64,000 bases of DNA from Achatina immaculata (taxonomy: Eukaryota > Mollusca > Gastropoda > Stylommatophora > Achatinidae). Numbering within the stretch: the stretch's first letter is position 1; each line of letters starts with the position of its first letter. The stretch covers positions 31,040,084 to 31,104,083 of the forward strand of contig CM019719.1 of NCBI GenBank assembly GCA_009760885.1, given 5' to 3'. The position numbers and the translations under genes were made by a program. Of this stretch, positions 51,408 to 61,718 are shown one piece after another. The notes under the pieces were generated by a model that had not been told where the DNA came from, did not search any database, and was given only the letters and a program-made list of their open reading frames with translations.

Positions 51408-51955
51408 AGTCAGCGACCCATAGCTGATATGTTAGCTTCAGAGTTAGCGACCTATAGCTGATATGCTAGCTTCAGAGTTAGCGACCCATAGCTGATATGC
51501 TAGCTTCAGAGTTAGCGACCCATAGCTTATATGCTAGCTTCAGAGTTAGCGACCCATAGCTGATGTGCTAGCTTCAGAGTTAGCGACCCATAGCTGATAT
51601 GCTAGCTTCAGAGTTAGCGACCCATAGCTGATATGCTAGCTTCAGAGTTAGCGACCCATAGCTGATATGGTAGCTTCAGAGTTAGCGAACCATAGCTGAC
51701 CAAGACCCTGTCTCACCTCTCCGTTGGCAGCCCCAGTAACAGGCATAGTCTGGCTAACGGGCCAAGGACAGCCATAGTCCCCATGCTGGTAGAGTTTGGT
51801 AAAAAAAAAAAAGGATTGCACACCCTCTGCTTTTTAGCTGTACTCCCGGACTGTACCCGCTCCCAAGCCGATACGATGCTGTGCCTCAACATCTCTACAG
51901 CATCGGCTGCGAAGGATACCAGCTCGCAGTTACAGGGAGACAAGAAGAAAGAGAA
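51408..51955 (+). repeat. dispersed repeat DR1, longest copy with 34-bp array
   Basis: Eight 34-bp units (CATAGCTGATATGCTAGCTTC then AGAGTTAGCGACC) to about 51690, followed by GAACCATAGCTGACCAAGAC, CTCTCCGTTGGCAG, CATAGTCTGGCTAACGG, CCATGCTGGTAGAGTTTGG, ATTGCACACCCTCTGC, GATGCTGTGCCTCAACATCT and CAGTTACAGGGAGACAAGAA, ending in an AAG-rich tail. Minus-strand frames through it are conserved between copies only as DNA. Confidence 0.9.
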
Positions 51956-51984
51956 TCTTTAGAAGATGTGGCCAGAGTGCCTCT

Positions 51985-52155
51985 AACACTTATCTCTGAT
52001 ACGACCAACACTTATCTCTGATACGACCAACACTTATCTCTGATACGACCAACACGTATCTCTGATACGACCAACACGTATCTCTGATACGACCAACACT
52101 TATCTCTGATACGACCAACACTTATCTCCGATACGACCAACACGTATCATCACGA
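51985..52155. repeat. 22-bp minisatellite, about 8 units
   Basis: Unit ACTTATCTCTGATACGACCA plus AC, with an ACGTATC variant. Confidence 0.95.
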
Positions 52156-52726
52156 ATCTCGTATCTCTGAACCCAGGAAAAATGCGCAATGAAACCCGAC
52201 TGCTCGCTTACAACTGATGGTCGGTTCACTTTTCAAATCACCGTCGATTCAGTCATATTAAACAAACAAATAATACAGTTTTTCCCTTATACAGCTAATA
52301 TCTTCTTTGTCAGCTTTTTTTTTTTTTTACTATCCTTATGTTTTCCGGGTTTCTTGTTGACTGCACGCCTTCTGACCATCGATGATTGCCACGATGTTCC
52401 GGGTACAGCGTTGCTTGCATTCAGAACTCTTTGTTGTATTCGAATGTGAAATGATGCATAGTCGAAAGCTTTTAGCTGGATACGAGGGGACGAGAGTGTA
52501 CGAAAATTACATTGTATTGATTAGTGCATGCTTTTGAAAAGTACGCTCCCACCCCCGGGTAACCGTTTTGTTGTTACACTTTAAATCAGATGTCTCGGAC
52601 AGATCAACTAGAGGGAAGTTTTGGTTAAATATAAATTTAAAAGCCCACGTATCAAATAATTTATTGTTACTGTTTTACAAGGAAAATTAATGACTTTTGT
52701 TCAAGTGTGAAGAGTCCCCACTTTGC
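52156..52726. other. no recognisable feature
   Basis: T run at 52315-52328; otherwise unassigned. Confidence 0.45.
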
Positions 52727-52922
52727 CCTGGGTGTGCTAGTTGGCTAAGTCGATAGTACGCTGTTCTCTCGTGGCTAGACGGCTGCTCGTCCTATCGGAG
52801 TCCGTGTTCGAATCCCAGGTAATTCTCTTGTGATTTTTCTTTCTCTCACGTCTCACTAAAGTGCTTTGTCTACGATTTTTTCCAGGTTTAATCCTACAAT
52901 ATTTGTTCTCTTACTTTACCCA
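52727..52922 (+). mobile_element. tRNA-derived SINE (SINE1), near complete
   Basis: Head GGGTGTGCTAGTTGGCTAAG, A-box-like TGGCTAAGTCG, GTACGCTGTTCTCTCGTGGC, B-box GTGTTCGAATCCC, body GTAATTCTCTTGTGATTTTT and CACTAAAGTGCTTTGTCTAC, end TTCTCTTACTTTA. Nearly identical to the 20.1 kb copy in the head. Confidence 0.88.
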
Positions 52923-53424
52923 CTTTGCCCTGTCCGTACGTAGAGTATGTTGTACACATGGCGGAAGTTGTTCAAACTTCCTACCCTGTTCTGCGTTTTG
53001 CCTTTGGAGTCCTCGGGCCCCTCTTTGACGTTCTAGGCCCCTCCTCGTCCTCTTACCCGGGTTAGAATCACGGCTGTACCCACCCTCTCTCATTGGGCCC
53101 TTATGTAGCTATGAAAATGATGTATCTTTTTTTTTTTAAATGATCGTTTCTTGTCTGTAAAACTTTACCACAGAGAGCAATGTTTTACAGACCACACAAA
53201 GGCAGAGGAAGGGGCGGCCCATGCAAACGATGGACCGATGGTATAGCAGAGTCCCTGAACATCTCAGTGTACGAAGCCAACAGGCGAGCCTTTGGGAGAC
53301 AATTGCACTTCACCTCTACACCTAACAGTAAATGAGGAAGGACAAGACAAGGCAAGATTGTTTCTTTCTTGCTGAAGAGTATTGCAAGAAACAATGACAA
53401 TCATTTCTTCAAGCAAACAGTATA
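52923..53424. other. no recognisable feature
   Basis: Short frames on the minus strand have no domain. GACCACACAAAGGCAGAGGA to GGACCGATGG at 53190-53245 could be a LINE scrap (R.RGRPW..W...I), not supported well enough to call. Confidence 0.35.
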
Positions 53425-53655
53425 CATTAAACCAGTGTTTCCCAACCATTTGATATTAAAGGACCACCTTTCTAACTACAATTAAGCTGCGAACCACTGT
53501 CATATGTTATGTTGTAATATCAGAAATCCTTACTTGTTTTCATGTAATAAATGGCACTTAATACCGAATAGATAGCTCAGCCGTGGACAACGTGACAATG
53601 CGCCAAAAATTACTTGTGGTCCGTGGCCCACAGTTTGGGAACCATTGCCCTAAAC
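53425..53655. mobile_element. hAT MITE 3 (53433-53647) with imperfect 8-bp TSD
   Basis: Ends CAGTGTTTCCCAACC and GTTTGGGAACCATTG are inverted repeats. The TSDs CATTAAAC and CCCTAAAC match at six of eight. Internal sequence is related to MITEs 1 and 2 (GGACCACCTTTCTAAC, AGCTGCGAACCAC, GGCACTTAATACCGA). Length 215 bp. Confidence 0.88.
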
Positions 53656-53984
53656 AGTGAGACCACGTGGTAGACCAAAACTTGGATACAGTAAGTTAGC
53701 TATTTTCCCAGTTTTTCCTGTTTCCTAGAATGGGAAAATAAACTCGTAATACGAGTGAGTATATCTGTTAGTTCTGTGGCATGTGAAAATACTATAGGCG
53801 TGGTTACAGTTTGGTCACTTCAGTTAGTTCCTGAATGAATACCATTAGGAAACGGTTATTTGATTAGATTTAGAATGTTTGAGAGCTCTCGTGAGTGTTT
53901 CATCCAATGATCTTGAGTTTGTGACGACATATTTTGATTCTGTTAGTTGATTTGTTCTTTAATCTCTAAGAATAACAAGTTCTT
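53656..53984. other. no recognisable feature
   Basis: Unassigned spacer. Confidence 0.4.
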
Positions 53985-54265
53985 TTGTCTTGTCTTCTAT
54001 CTTCCTGGATTTGCGAGCTGGTGTTCTTTGCAGCCTTTGCTATGAAGGTGTTGAGGCCTTCGTGTCGGATTGGGAGCGGGATTTTTTTTCAGCCAGTAAG
54101 TGGAGCTAATAAACAGGGAGTGTGCAATGCTTATTCAGCAGAGCTCACTGTCATGGGAGCTCTGTCGTGATCCCTGCCCCGTTGGCCAGGCCTGTTGCTT
54201 GGGGGTACCAGCGGAGATGTTAGAGGGGTCCTTGGTCAGCTTTGGTTCGCCATCCCTGACGTTAG
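53985..54265 (-). repeat. dispersed repeat DR1, minus copy
   Basis: On the minus strand it has the DR1 order from GGATGGCGAACCAAAGCTGA through AACATCTCCGCTGGTACCCC, GGCCAACGGGGCAGGGATC, GCATTGCACACTCCCTG and CTCAACACCTTCATAGCAAA to AGACAAGA. Confidence 0.85.
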
Positions 54266-54880
54266 GAAAAAATTCATGGTAGTCAAAAAGTATACGCAAC
54301 GGGCTACATGTTCTGTGCCGCATCATACGTTGATATGTTGCTAGTGTTCGCTGTATTAAACCATTATCACATATACGCATATGGAAGAAAATTACTTATA
54401 CGTTTTGAAATAAATGGCTTTAGTAGGCCGTTTTAAAAAAAACGCTGAAAAAAAGTTTAGATATCTACCAAATCTGTGTGTTCTCATGTTCAGAAAAGTC
54501 AGTTAATTTGTTTGGAAATCATATATAGTCATTTCTATGTGTTTTTCTACCGGCTTTATCATAATAAAAGTTCGGATTTGGTCTTAGAAACAGACATTTT
54601 TAAACAGCGCAAAATGAAGTTGTGTGTGTTCATTAAGCAGATATAGTTTTCCTATCACAAACTGAGCATTGTTTTGTTCTGGCGTAATCTTGACATTTGC
54701 TGGGAGACAGAAAGTTTCTTTAGAAGACCAGGAAGAGAGGCATCTCGTAACTTCATTAAAACATTCATGAAAACAAGAAATGCACAAATAGTGTATCGTC
54801 TAGTGAGCTTTCTTACAGTACAACCATATTTCTGATCGGGTTTTTTTTGTATGAGAATATATTCCATTGTGTGGAGTTTA
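54266..54880. other. no recognisable feature
   Basis: AT-rich spacer with short uninformative frames. Confidence 0.4.
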
Positions 54881-54882
54881 GA

Positions 54883-55140
54883 TTCTGATTGGATTAAGCA
54901 ACTTGCGGGCCGACGGAGGTGGCTGGCTGGTGCTGGAATAGGGTTGTGTGTTCGTGTGAGCTTTTCCCTTCGCTGACGTAAAGGGGAAGAGCGCTGCTAG
55001 TGGATATCTGCACTCTGCGGTTTACTTTGTGTTATGAAACACCATAAACTGACATCATTTCAACAAGTAAACCCCATATGAAACAAGTTCCGCGATGCTG
55101 CTCACTGCACCAGTCTACGCTTCGGTAAGTAATGCAGCCA
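54883..55140 (+). CDS. candidate first exon with strong splice donor
   Basis: ATG at 55095, preceded by TTCCGCG, opens MLLTAPVYAS and meets a consensus donor CG-GTAAGT at 55134/55135 after 40 bases. About 210 bp upstream is a CCAAT-type CTGATTGGATT (54886-54896), and the stretch between is GC-richer than its flanks. If real, this is a first exon with a short hydrophobic start and the rest of the gene beyond the window or in unrecognised small exons. ATG plus donor pairs also arise by chance. Confidence 0.25.
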
Positions 55141-55284
55141 TCTTTTATTTGTTTGTGTTTGTGTGAGTGTGTTCATGTGTGTCTGTGTTTTAATTTATGA
55201 ACATTATTCGCAAAGGTCAGTGCCGGACGGGCCCCAGTTACACCCTGGTATGGATATGGATGCCCGGCCTCCTTTAGGAGCTGG
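55141..55284. other. no recognisable feature
   Basis: GT-rich patch, then spacer and a G run (55285-55295). Confidence 0.4.
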
Positions 55285-55295
55285 GGGGGGGGGGA

Positions 55296-55420
55296 GAGGA
55301 AAGGCGGGCCAGGCAAGATGATGACCACATCACCCTCTAGTGCGACCGACAGGTCAAGGAAAATATGGGCACTAACACAATGTAACCTAGATGCCTCTAC
55401 AACATGACAGGGCTACTCAA
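55296..55420 (+). mobile_element. SINE2 body fragment
   Basis: GCCAGGCAAGATGATGACCA, CATCACCCTCTAGTGCGACC, AGGAAAATATGGGCACTAAC and ACCTAGATGCCTCTACAACA match the SINE2 body at 27090-27205. Confidence 0.8.
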
Positions 55421-55789
55421 GGCTCGCTAGAGGAGTCTTGTAAGGTGTTGCAAGAACTGTTTCGCTTTCTCCCTCCCTCCCTCCCTCCACCCACACCCCC
55501 AAAGCTGACCTTAATGATCAATCATTCTTTTTTTTTTTTTAATCCACTACGAAACCTTCCCCCAGCCCCCAAATTTAAAACAGCAGAAGCCATTCTGGCT
55601 CTAGAGCGATGTGACGGACGGACACCCCTATCGTTAGTTCCGGGGCTACTTAGTGAGCATTATTAAAATTAATTTTATGACCGAAATCATAAGCGATTTA
55701 GGCAGATTTAGTTCATTACTTCCTTTTGTTAATCCAAGTGGTACCGGGTTCAGCCCCAGCAGTGGGATTTTTTTTTTCTGGTACACACT
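55421..55789. other. unassigned DNA before a minisatellite
   Basis: Contains (CCCT)n at about 55472-55492 and a T run at 55528-55541. The GGGATTTTTTTTTTCTGGTAC word at 55764 is shared with 47.4 kb. Confidence 0.4.
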
Positions 55790-56620
55790 AAAAAGATGTT
55801 GGTTTTGTCCTCTCTTTGTCTCTCAGAACCGTGAAATGACATCATCAAATGTGTTGGTTTTGTCCTCTCTTTGTCTCTCAGAACCGTGAAATGACATCAA
55901 ATGTGTTGGTTTTGTCCTCTCTTTGTCTCTCAGAACCGTGAAATGACATCATCAAATGTGTTGGTTTTGTCCTCTCTTTGTCTCTCAGAACCGTGAAATG
56001 ACATCATCAAATGTGTTGGTTTTGTCCTCTCTTTGTCTCTCAGAACCGTGAAATGACATCATCAAATGTGTTGGTTTTATCCTCTCTTTGTCTCTCAGAA
56101 CCGTGAAATGACATCATCAAATGTGTTGGTTTTATCCTCTCTTTGTCTCTCAGAACCGTGAAATGACATCATCAAATGTGTTGGTTTTGTCCTCTCTTTG
56201 TCTCTCAGAACCGTGAAACGACATCATCAAATGTGTTGGTTTTGTCCTCTCTTTGTCTCTCAGAACCGTGAAACGACATCATCAAATGTGTTGGTTTTGT
56301 CCTCTCTTTGTCTCTCAGAACCGTGAAATGACATCATCAAATGTGTTGGTTTTATCCTCTCTTTGTCTCTCAGAACCGTGAAATGACATCATAAAATGTG
56401 TTGGTTTTGTCCTCTCTTTGTCTCTCAGAACCGTGAAATGACATCATCAAATGTGTTGGTTTTGTCCTCTCTTTGTCTCTCAGAACCGTGAAATGACATC
56501 ATCAAATGTGTTGGTTTTATCCTCTCTTTGTCTCTCAGAACCATGAAACGACATCATCAAATGTGTTGGTTTTGTCTTCTCTTTGTCTCTCAGAACAGTG
56601 AAATTACACTGTGAAATGTG
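55790..56620. repeat. 55-bp minisatellite, 15 units
   Basis: Unit GTGTTGGTTTTGTCCTCTCT, TTGTCTCTCAGAACCGTGAA, ATGACATCATCAAAT. The second unit lacks three bases (CATCAAATG for CATCATCAAATG). The variants ATCC, AAACG and ATAA are scattered. Confidence 0.97.
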
Positions 56621-57127
56621 TTGGTTTTTCTTCTTGTTCCATCCTTCCACTATAATGAGTTGTGTTTCTCTTTCTGATAGAGGCGGACTTGTTCTGATGT
56701 TGACAAGAATCAGGCGCAGTGGGAAGGGGTATGTCCAGTCGGCGTATGACTCGGGTCTTGGAGGGTTTCTTTCATTCTAAGAGCTACCCCTAGTAGATGA
56801 AAACAGAATGTCTAATCAACAGAGTAGAGGACTAAAAAAAAAAAAACAGCGATGTACCACATTACAAAATTCTTCTCAGAGGCTCCATCGAGTACAGAGC
56901 AGCAAAACAAACGATGACATATTCAAGGTGTCGATCTACCGGAAGGATGCCATTGATTTGCTTGTGCTTCGTCCCGAGCTATTTTATATGTTCTTGGAGA
57001 CCTTCTTTTAGGTTTCAGCTTGAGTAAAATATTTACATACATTTATGAGTCACGTGACTGCGCGAGCTCATGCGCCCTTCCTAATTAAGGAAAATAATAC
57101 ACGACAAGGGTTCATTTAGAGAGAAAC

Positions 57128-57175
<48 letters not shown>

Positions 57176-57860
57176 CGGGAAAACCCCATAAATCAACATT
57201 TAAGAGACTTAAAAAAGATTTATCTGTTGTTTGTAGGGAAAAAAAAATCACGCCTACAGCTAAAGGACAGTCTTAATATACCATACAATTTATGTCTGCA
57301 ACAAATACTCCGACAATATGTTTTTATAGCAAGGAAAGCAAAAATGTTACACTTTATACATCCCTTCTAACGGCGAACAAGCAGCGACTGTATTACCTTG
57401 TTTCCGAAGACATGAAAGGGGCGGCAACTCGATTACCGATATGTTTTCGTGCCATAAATACACTTGTCCTCCTCTCCCTTTACAACATTTCACAGGCGAG
57501 GACAATCATCGAAAATTGACTGTTCTTTCTGGGGGTCAAAGGTGCGTGGGAGAACTGGCCATAGCGCTAGAAATATCCTGATCATTTGATCAATAAAAAA
57601 AAAAAAAAATTGAAATAATGAACTTGCGGATTGAACTGAATGCAACCAGGCCAATTGACGACCATTGTCTTTTGTGTGGATTATTCCCATGTGTTCAAAT
57701 AAACATTGCCTTTAAAGATCGGAGATTTTTTTTGTTTTTTGTTAAGAGAGTTCAGCTACATATCCCTGAAGGCACGCAAATCATTTTAAATCCGTGTAGA
57801 GATAGATTTTAGTCTCGATATATAAATATACTGTATATTATGATCACATATGTTGCATAA
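56621..57860. other. unassigned DNA with (GA)n and an E-box palindrome
   Basis: (GA)n at 57131-57173 and GTCACGTGAC at 57049-57058. Short frames have no recognisable domain. Confidence 0.5.
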
Positions 57861-57861
57861 G

Positions 57862-58090
57862 AAATGATCAGAGAATCCTAAAACAAGCTATCAAGTGGAA
57901 CACAACAGGCCAAAGAAAAAGAGGCAGACCGCGTGAAACTCTGAAGAGGACATTGTTAAGAGAGGCCAAATTAACAGGCATAAAATCCTTTGATGAGATT
58001 GAAAGGCTCGCCGAAGAAAGGAAAAATTGGCAAACTACTTTGCGAGCCCTTATGTGACGTTTAACGGCACGGGAAGGATATAGCAGTATT
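57862..58090 (+). pseudogene. LINE-A 3' scrap
   Basis: NDQRILKQAIKWNTTGQRKR, GRPRETLKRTLLREAKLTGI, KSFDEIERLAEERKNWQTTL and RAL, then one inserted base before the CDV stop. It ends CGGCACGGGAAGGATATAGC. The sequence is close to the 33 kb copy. 5' truncation at about 57862. Confidence 0.9.
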
Positions 58091-58800
58091 CGTGTAACAA
58101 TGATAGTAAGGGCATTATTTTCAATTTTCTCCTGTTGAGATCCTTCGAGAAGGTCACGTGGGCTGCAAAACCCGTGACAGGAAATTGTAGGGGCAATGCT
58201 GAGTCCGTGGAGTTTTAGTCTTGGTTTGAACGTGTAACTGTGTGGACGTGTTTTGTCGAGCTGTGTGATGTCTTCGTGGAACAGATGAACATTTTAGTTG
58301 TACGTATGAATGGACTGGCCACATGGCAGGGATAACCAGCCGGCAGTCGAATTTAATGTTATTTTCATCAACATTATCATCATTCCATCAATAAATGTTC
58401 CAAGTCACCGTTACCCAGGATTTACTTGAGTATCTGTACCAGTTGTCGTCAACGTGAGGTTTTGAACGAGCCTGGATGAGAAGTATGTCTGGAACAGTGT
58501 GTAACTAATCCAGCAGGTGAGAGTGAGAGCTGGAATTATGTGTGTAACTAGTCCAGTAACCTCAACTCTCGAAGAGCAAGATGGAAGTCGACCCTGATAT
58601 TCACGTGCGTAACGTGAATCAGCACAACTTATGTCGACACGGCCCAGCTAACGAGTGTCATATACACAGCAAAGTTGGTATCACCAAAAGATTAACCTTG
58701 TTATTTCAAGATCCACCACGGCAAATTCTATTATAAGGATATAAGATAAGATAATAAGATATTATGCTCGTATCTCACTGTATCGTAGGGGGTAAAGACA
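58091..58800. other. unassigned DNA
   Basis: AAGGATATAAGATAAGATAA at 58733-58752 looks like an isolated LINE-A tail without coding sequence. Confidence 0.4.
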
Positions 58801-58804
58801 CTGT

Positions 58805-59370
58805 CAGTTTTGGCAATCAGGCGACCCACAGCTGATATGTCAGCGTCAGGGCTGGCGAACGACAGCTGACAAAGACACTGTACCACCTCTGTGTTGGTAC
58901 CTCCAGTTGCAAAGCAATTGACAAAGACACTGTACCACCTCTGTGTTTGGTACCCCCAGTTGCAAAACAGCTGACAAAGACACTATACCACCTCTGTGTT
59001 GGTACCCCCAGTTGCAAAACAGCTGACATGTACTACCTCTGTATTGGTACCCCCAGTTGTAAAACAGCTGACAAAGACACTATGCCACCTCTGTGTTGGT
59101 ACCCCCAGTTGCAAAACAACTGACATGTACCACCTCTGTGTTGGTATCCCCAGTTGCAAAACAGCTGACAAAGACACTGTACCACCTCTGTGTTGGTACC
59201 CCCAGTTGCAAACCTAGTCTGGCTAACGGGGCAGGAACCGCTGTAGTCCCTATGGTGGTGGAGTCTGCTGAATACGTATTGCACATCCCTTGCTTTTTGG
59301 TTGCTCTCAGCGACTTAAATAATAGCCAACACGATGCTGTACCTCAACATCTCCAGAAGAAGAAGAAGAA
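58805..59370 (+). repeat. dispersed repeat DR1 with internal expansion and (GAA)n tail
   Basis: Head unit (CCACAGCTGATATGTCAGCG), then six or so copies of a 45-62-bp segment (GACAAAGACACTGTACCACC, TCTGTGTTGGTACCCCCAGT, TGCAAAACAGCT) at 58860-59210, then CTGGCTAACGGGGCAGGAAC, GTGGTGGAGTCTGCTGAATA, GATGCTGTACCTCAACATCT and (GAA)n. Here a different part of DR1 was amplified than in the 11.4 and 51.4 kb copies. Confidence 0.88.
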
Positions 59371-59372
59371 GA

Positions 59373-59428
<56 letters not shown>
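59352..59428. repeat. (GAA)n(GTA)n microsatellite
   Basis: GAA units followed by about 17 GTA units, at the tail of DR1. Confidence 0.95.
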
Positions 59429-59611
59429 ATTGTAAACCGCTCTTGGTTCAGAAACTTCCATTCTTCATTTTGGGTTTTCTACACTGTAGTCACCTTACGT
59501 AGTCCTCGTGGATTTCAACTCTAATCTGCGAGGAAAGACCATGGTCTGTATCCAGTTTTCGTTTATTCCCGAAAGGAATCTAAATGTAGCTTTTTCACTA
59601 TATATATATAT

Positions 59612-61045
59612 ATCAATAGTGACAACACGAGTCAACTACAGAGATTGTTTAATAAGATTTGGAAAGAAGAAAAGGTCCTTTCTAAATGGAGAAAAGGAAT
59701 CATTGTTAAAATACCAAAAAAAGGCAACCTTAGTGACTGTAACAACAGGAGAGGGGTAACCTTAATATAAGTTGTGTCAAAAGTATTTTGCAAGGTCATT
59801 TTGAATAGACTTAAAGATATATTGTTACTGCAGTGAGAGAAGAACAAGCAGGATTTTGGAAAGGGAGAAACTGTCTCGACCAGATCTTTACTCTAAGAAT
59901 AATACTTGAAGAACATATTGACAAGCAGAAACCATTAATCCTGAACTTCATAGACTTTAAAAAGGGATTTGATAGCATACACAGAGATTCACTGTGGAGA
60001 ATTTTAAGTCTATATGAAATACCATCTAAAACTGTCAACATCATTAAGGACTTCTACAACGGATATGTTTGTGCAGTCAAAACAGAAGAAGGGATGAGTG
60101 AATGGTTCCAGATTGAAACAGGCGTGAAACAAGGATGTATACTGTCTCCTTTGCTTTTTGGAATTGCAATAGACTTCATAATGAAAAAAATGCTGCACAG
60201 GTAACACATGTATTGACTGGGTACATGGAACCCAACTAGAAGATCTTGATTTTGCTGAAGACATAACTCTTATTAGTAACAATGTGAATTCCATGCAAAA
60301 AAAAAAAAAAAAAGAAACAGATATCCTGTCTTCACTGGCTAGCAAAATAGGACTTGAAATTAACAAGAACAAAACAAAAATAATGAAACTTTCCATTAAT
60401 CAAAATGGAAAAATACACGTAGAAGGGACAGATGTTGAAGAAGTCAATCAATTTGCATATCTTGGCAGCTACATAGACCAGGATGGTGACACCAGAAAGG
60501 AAGTTAGAATCAGCATTGCAAAAGCAGCATCGATCTTCAAGAATCTTAAGAACATATGGAATCCAAAAGTTATAAGTACAAAAACCAAGTTAAGACTATT
60601 CAATTCAAATGTAATATTCACCCTCATTTATGCATGCGAAAGCTGGAAAACAACTAAAGAAATAGACAAGAAATTAGACTATTTTGAAAACAAATGCTTA
60701 AGGAAAATACTCGGCTTCAAGTGGAACAAATTCAAGAACAATGCAGAGATGAGACAGATGACTGAACAACAACCAGTCTCATAGGTGACCAGGAAAAGGA
60801 GATGGACATACATTGGTCACGTGCTGAAAAGAAACGATCAGAGAATCCCAAAACAAGCTATCAGGTGGAACACAACAGGCGAAAGAAAAAGAGGCAGACC
60901 AGGTGAAACTCTAAAGAGGACATTTATAAGAGAGGCCAAATTAATAGGCATAAAATCCCTTGGTGAGGTTGAAAAGCTCGCTGAAAACAGGAAAAATTGG
61001 CGAATACCTTGCGAGCCCTATGTGACGTTTAACGGCACTAGAAGG

Positions 61046-61055
<10 letters not shown>
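59612..61055 (+). pseudogene. LINE-A reverse transcriptase pseudogene
   Basis: It follows the LINE-A RT from the same point where the 33 kb ORF begins (ATCAATAGTGACAACAC). Order: FNKIWKEEKV, a TAA stop at 59768-59770, a frame change near 59820, then 59833-60204 REEQAGFWKGRNCLDQIFTL, FIDFKKGFDSIHRDSLWRIL and KQGCILSPLLFG; a shift in an A run near 60187; DFAEDITLISNN, where FADD has become FAED; an expanded A tract at 60297-60313; then 60284-60784 LEINKNKTKIMKLSINQNGK and LIYACESWKTTK; TAG (a former Trp) at 60782-60784; and TRKRRWTYIGHVLKRNDQRI to EPYVTF. The tail is GAAGGATATA(TA)n(TG)n. No endonuclease. Confidence 0.93.

Positions 61056-61093
<38 letters not shown>
61048..61093. repeat. (TA)n(TG)n microsatellite
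   Basis: Directly follows the LINE-A 3' end GGCACTAGAAGG and probably grew from its ATATAAG-type tail. Confidence 0.9.
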
Positions 61094-61096
<3 letters not shown>

Positions 61097-61718
61097 CATG
61101 CATGTATTATACAGTGCATTTGCCCTGCGATATAGTAAGATACGAGCATAATATTTTAATCTATTTATAGACAAACTAACTGACTACCTTCAGCGCGGAA
61201 CTAAATTTCTTCTTCATTTTTTTTTTTTTTAGTTTGTTAATAATTAAAAGTTTCATTTTTATGAAAGAGGTCCCATGCGAATTTCACATTCGTCATGCAA
61301 ACAGAGGACTCTGTTGGGTTTCTGCTGTAAAAAACAATTTCAACACTGATGGATTTTCCTGCTGTAATTACGGAGCCATTGAAAGATTAAACCACGCGGA
61401 ATTTCAAGATAACCGATTTGCTAACATTGGAATTCTGGCATAATAGCCACATAATTCCGGCCGTTAGATCTTGATTGTGAAGGGAGAAAAGGGAATGGGA
61501 TTTCACTGGAAACAAATCGGAGCCGGAAGTGGTAATTTAGTTTTGTGTTTCTTCTAGAGTTTTCCATGTTTGCCTGCAGCTTTAGCATGGTCTAAATGAA
61601 CCATGGTGGATACGTAGGGGGGTCATTATAGATCTGCGAAGTATAGAGCTAACATTATGAGCGAATCATGCTGGAGTAGACCAAACATCCCTGGAAGATC
61701 ATGCAGTCAGTAAGAGTA
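61094..61718. other. no recognisable feature
   Basis: Short frames at 61234-61443 have no recognisable domain; T run at 61219-61231. Confidence 0.4.
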
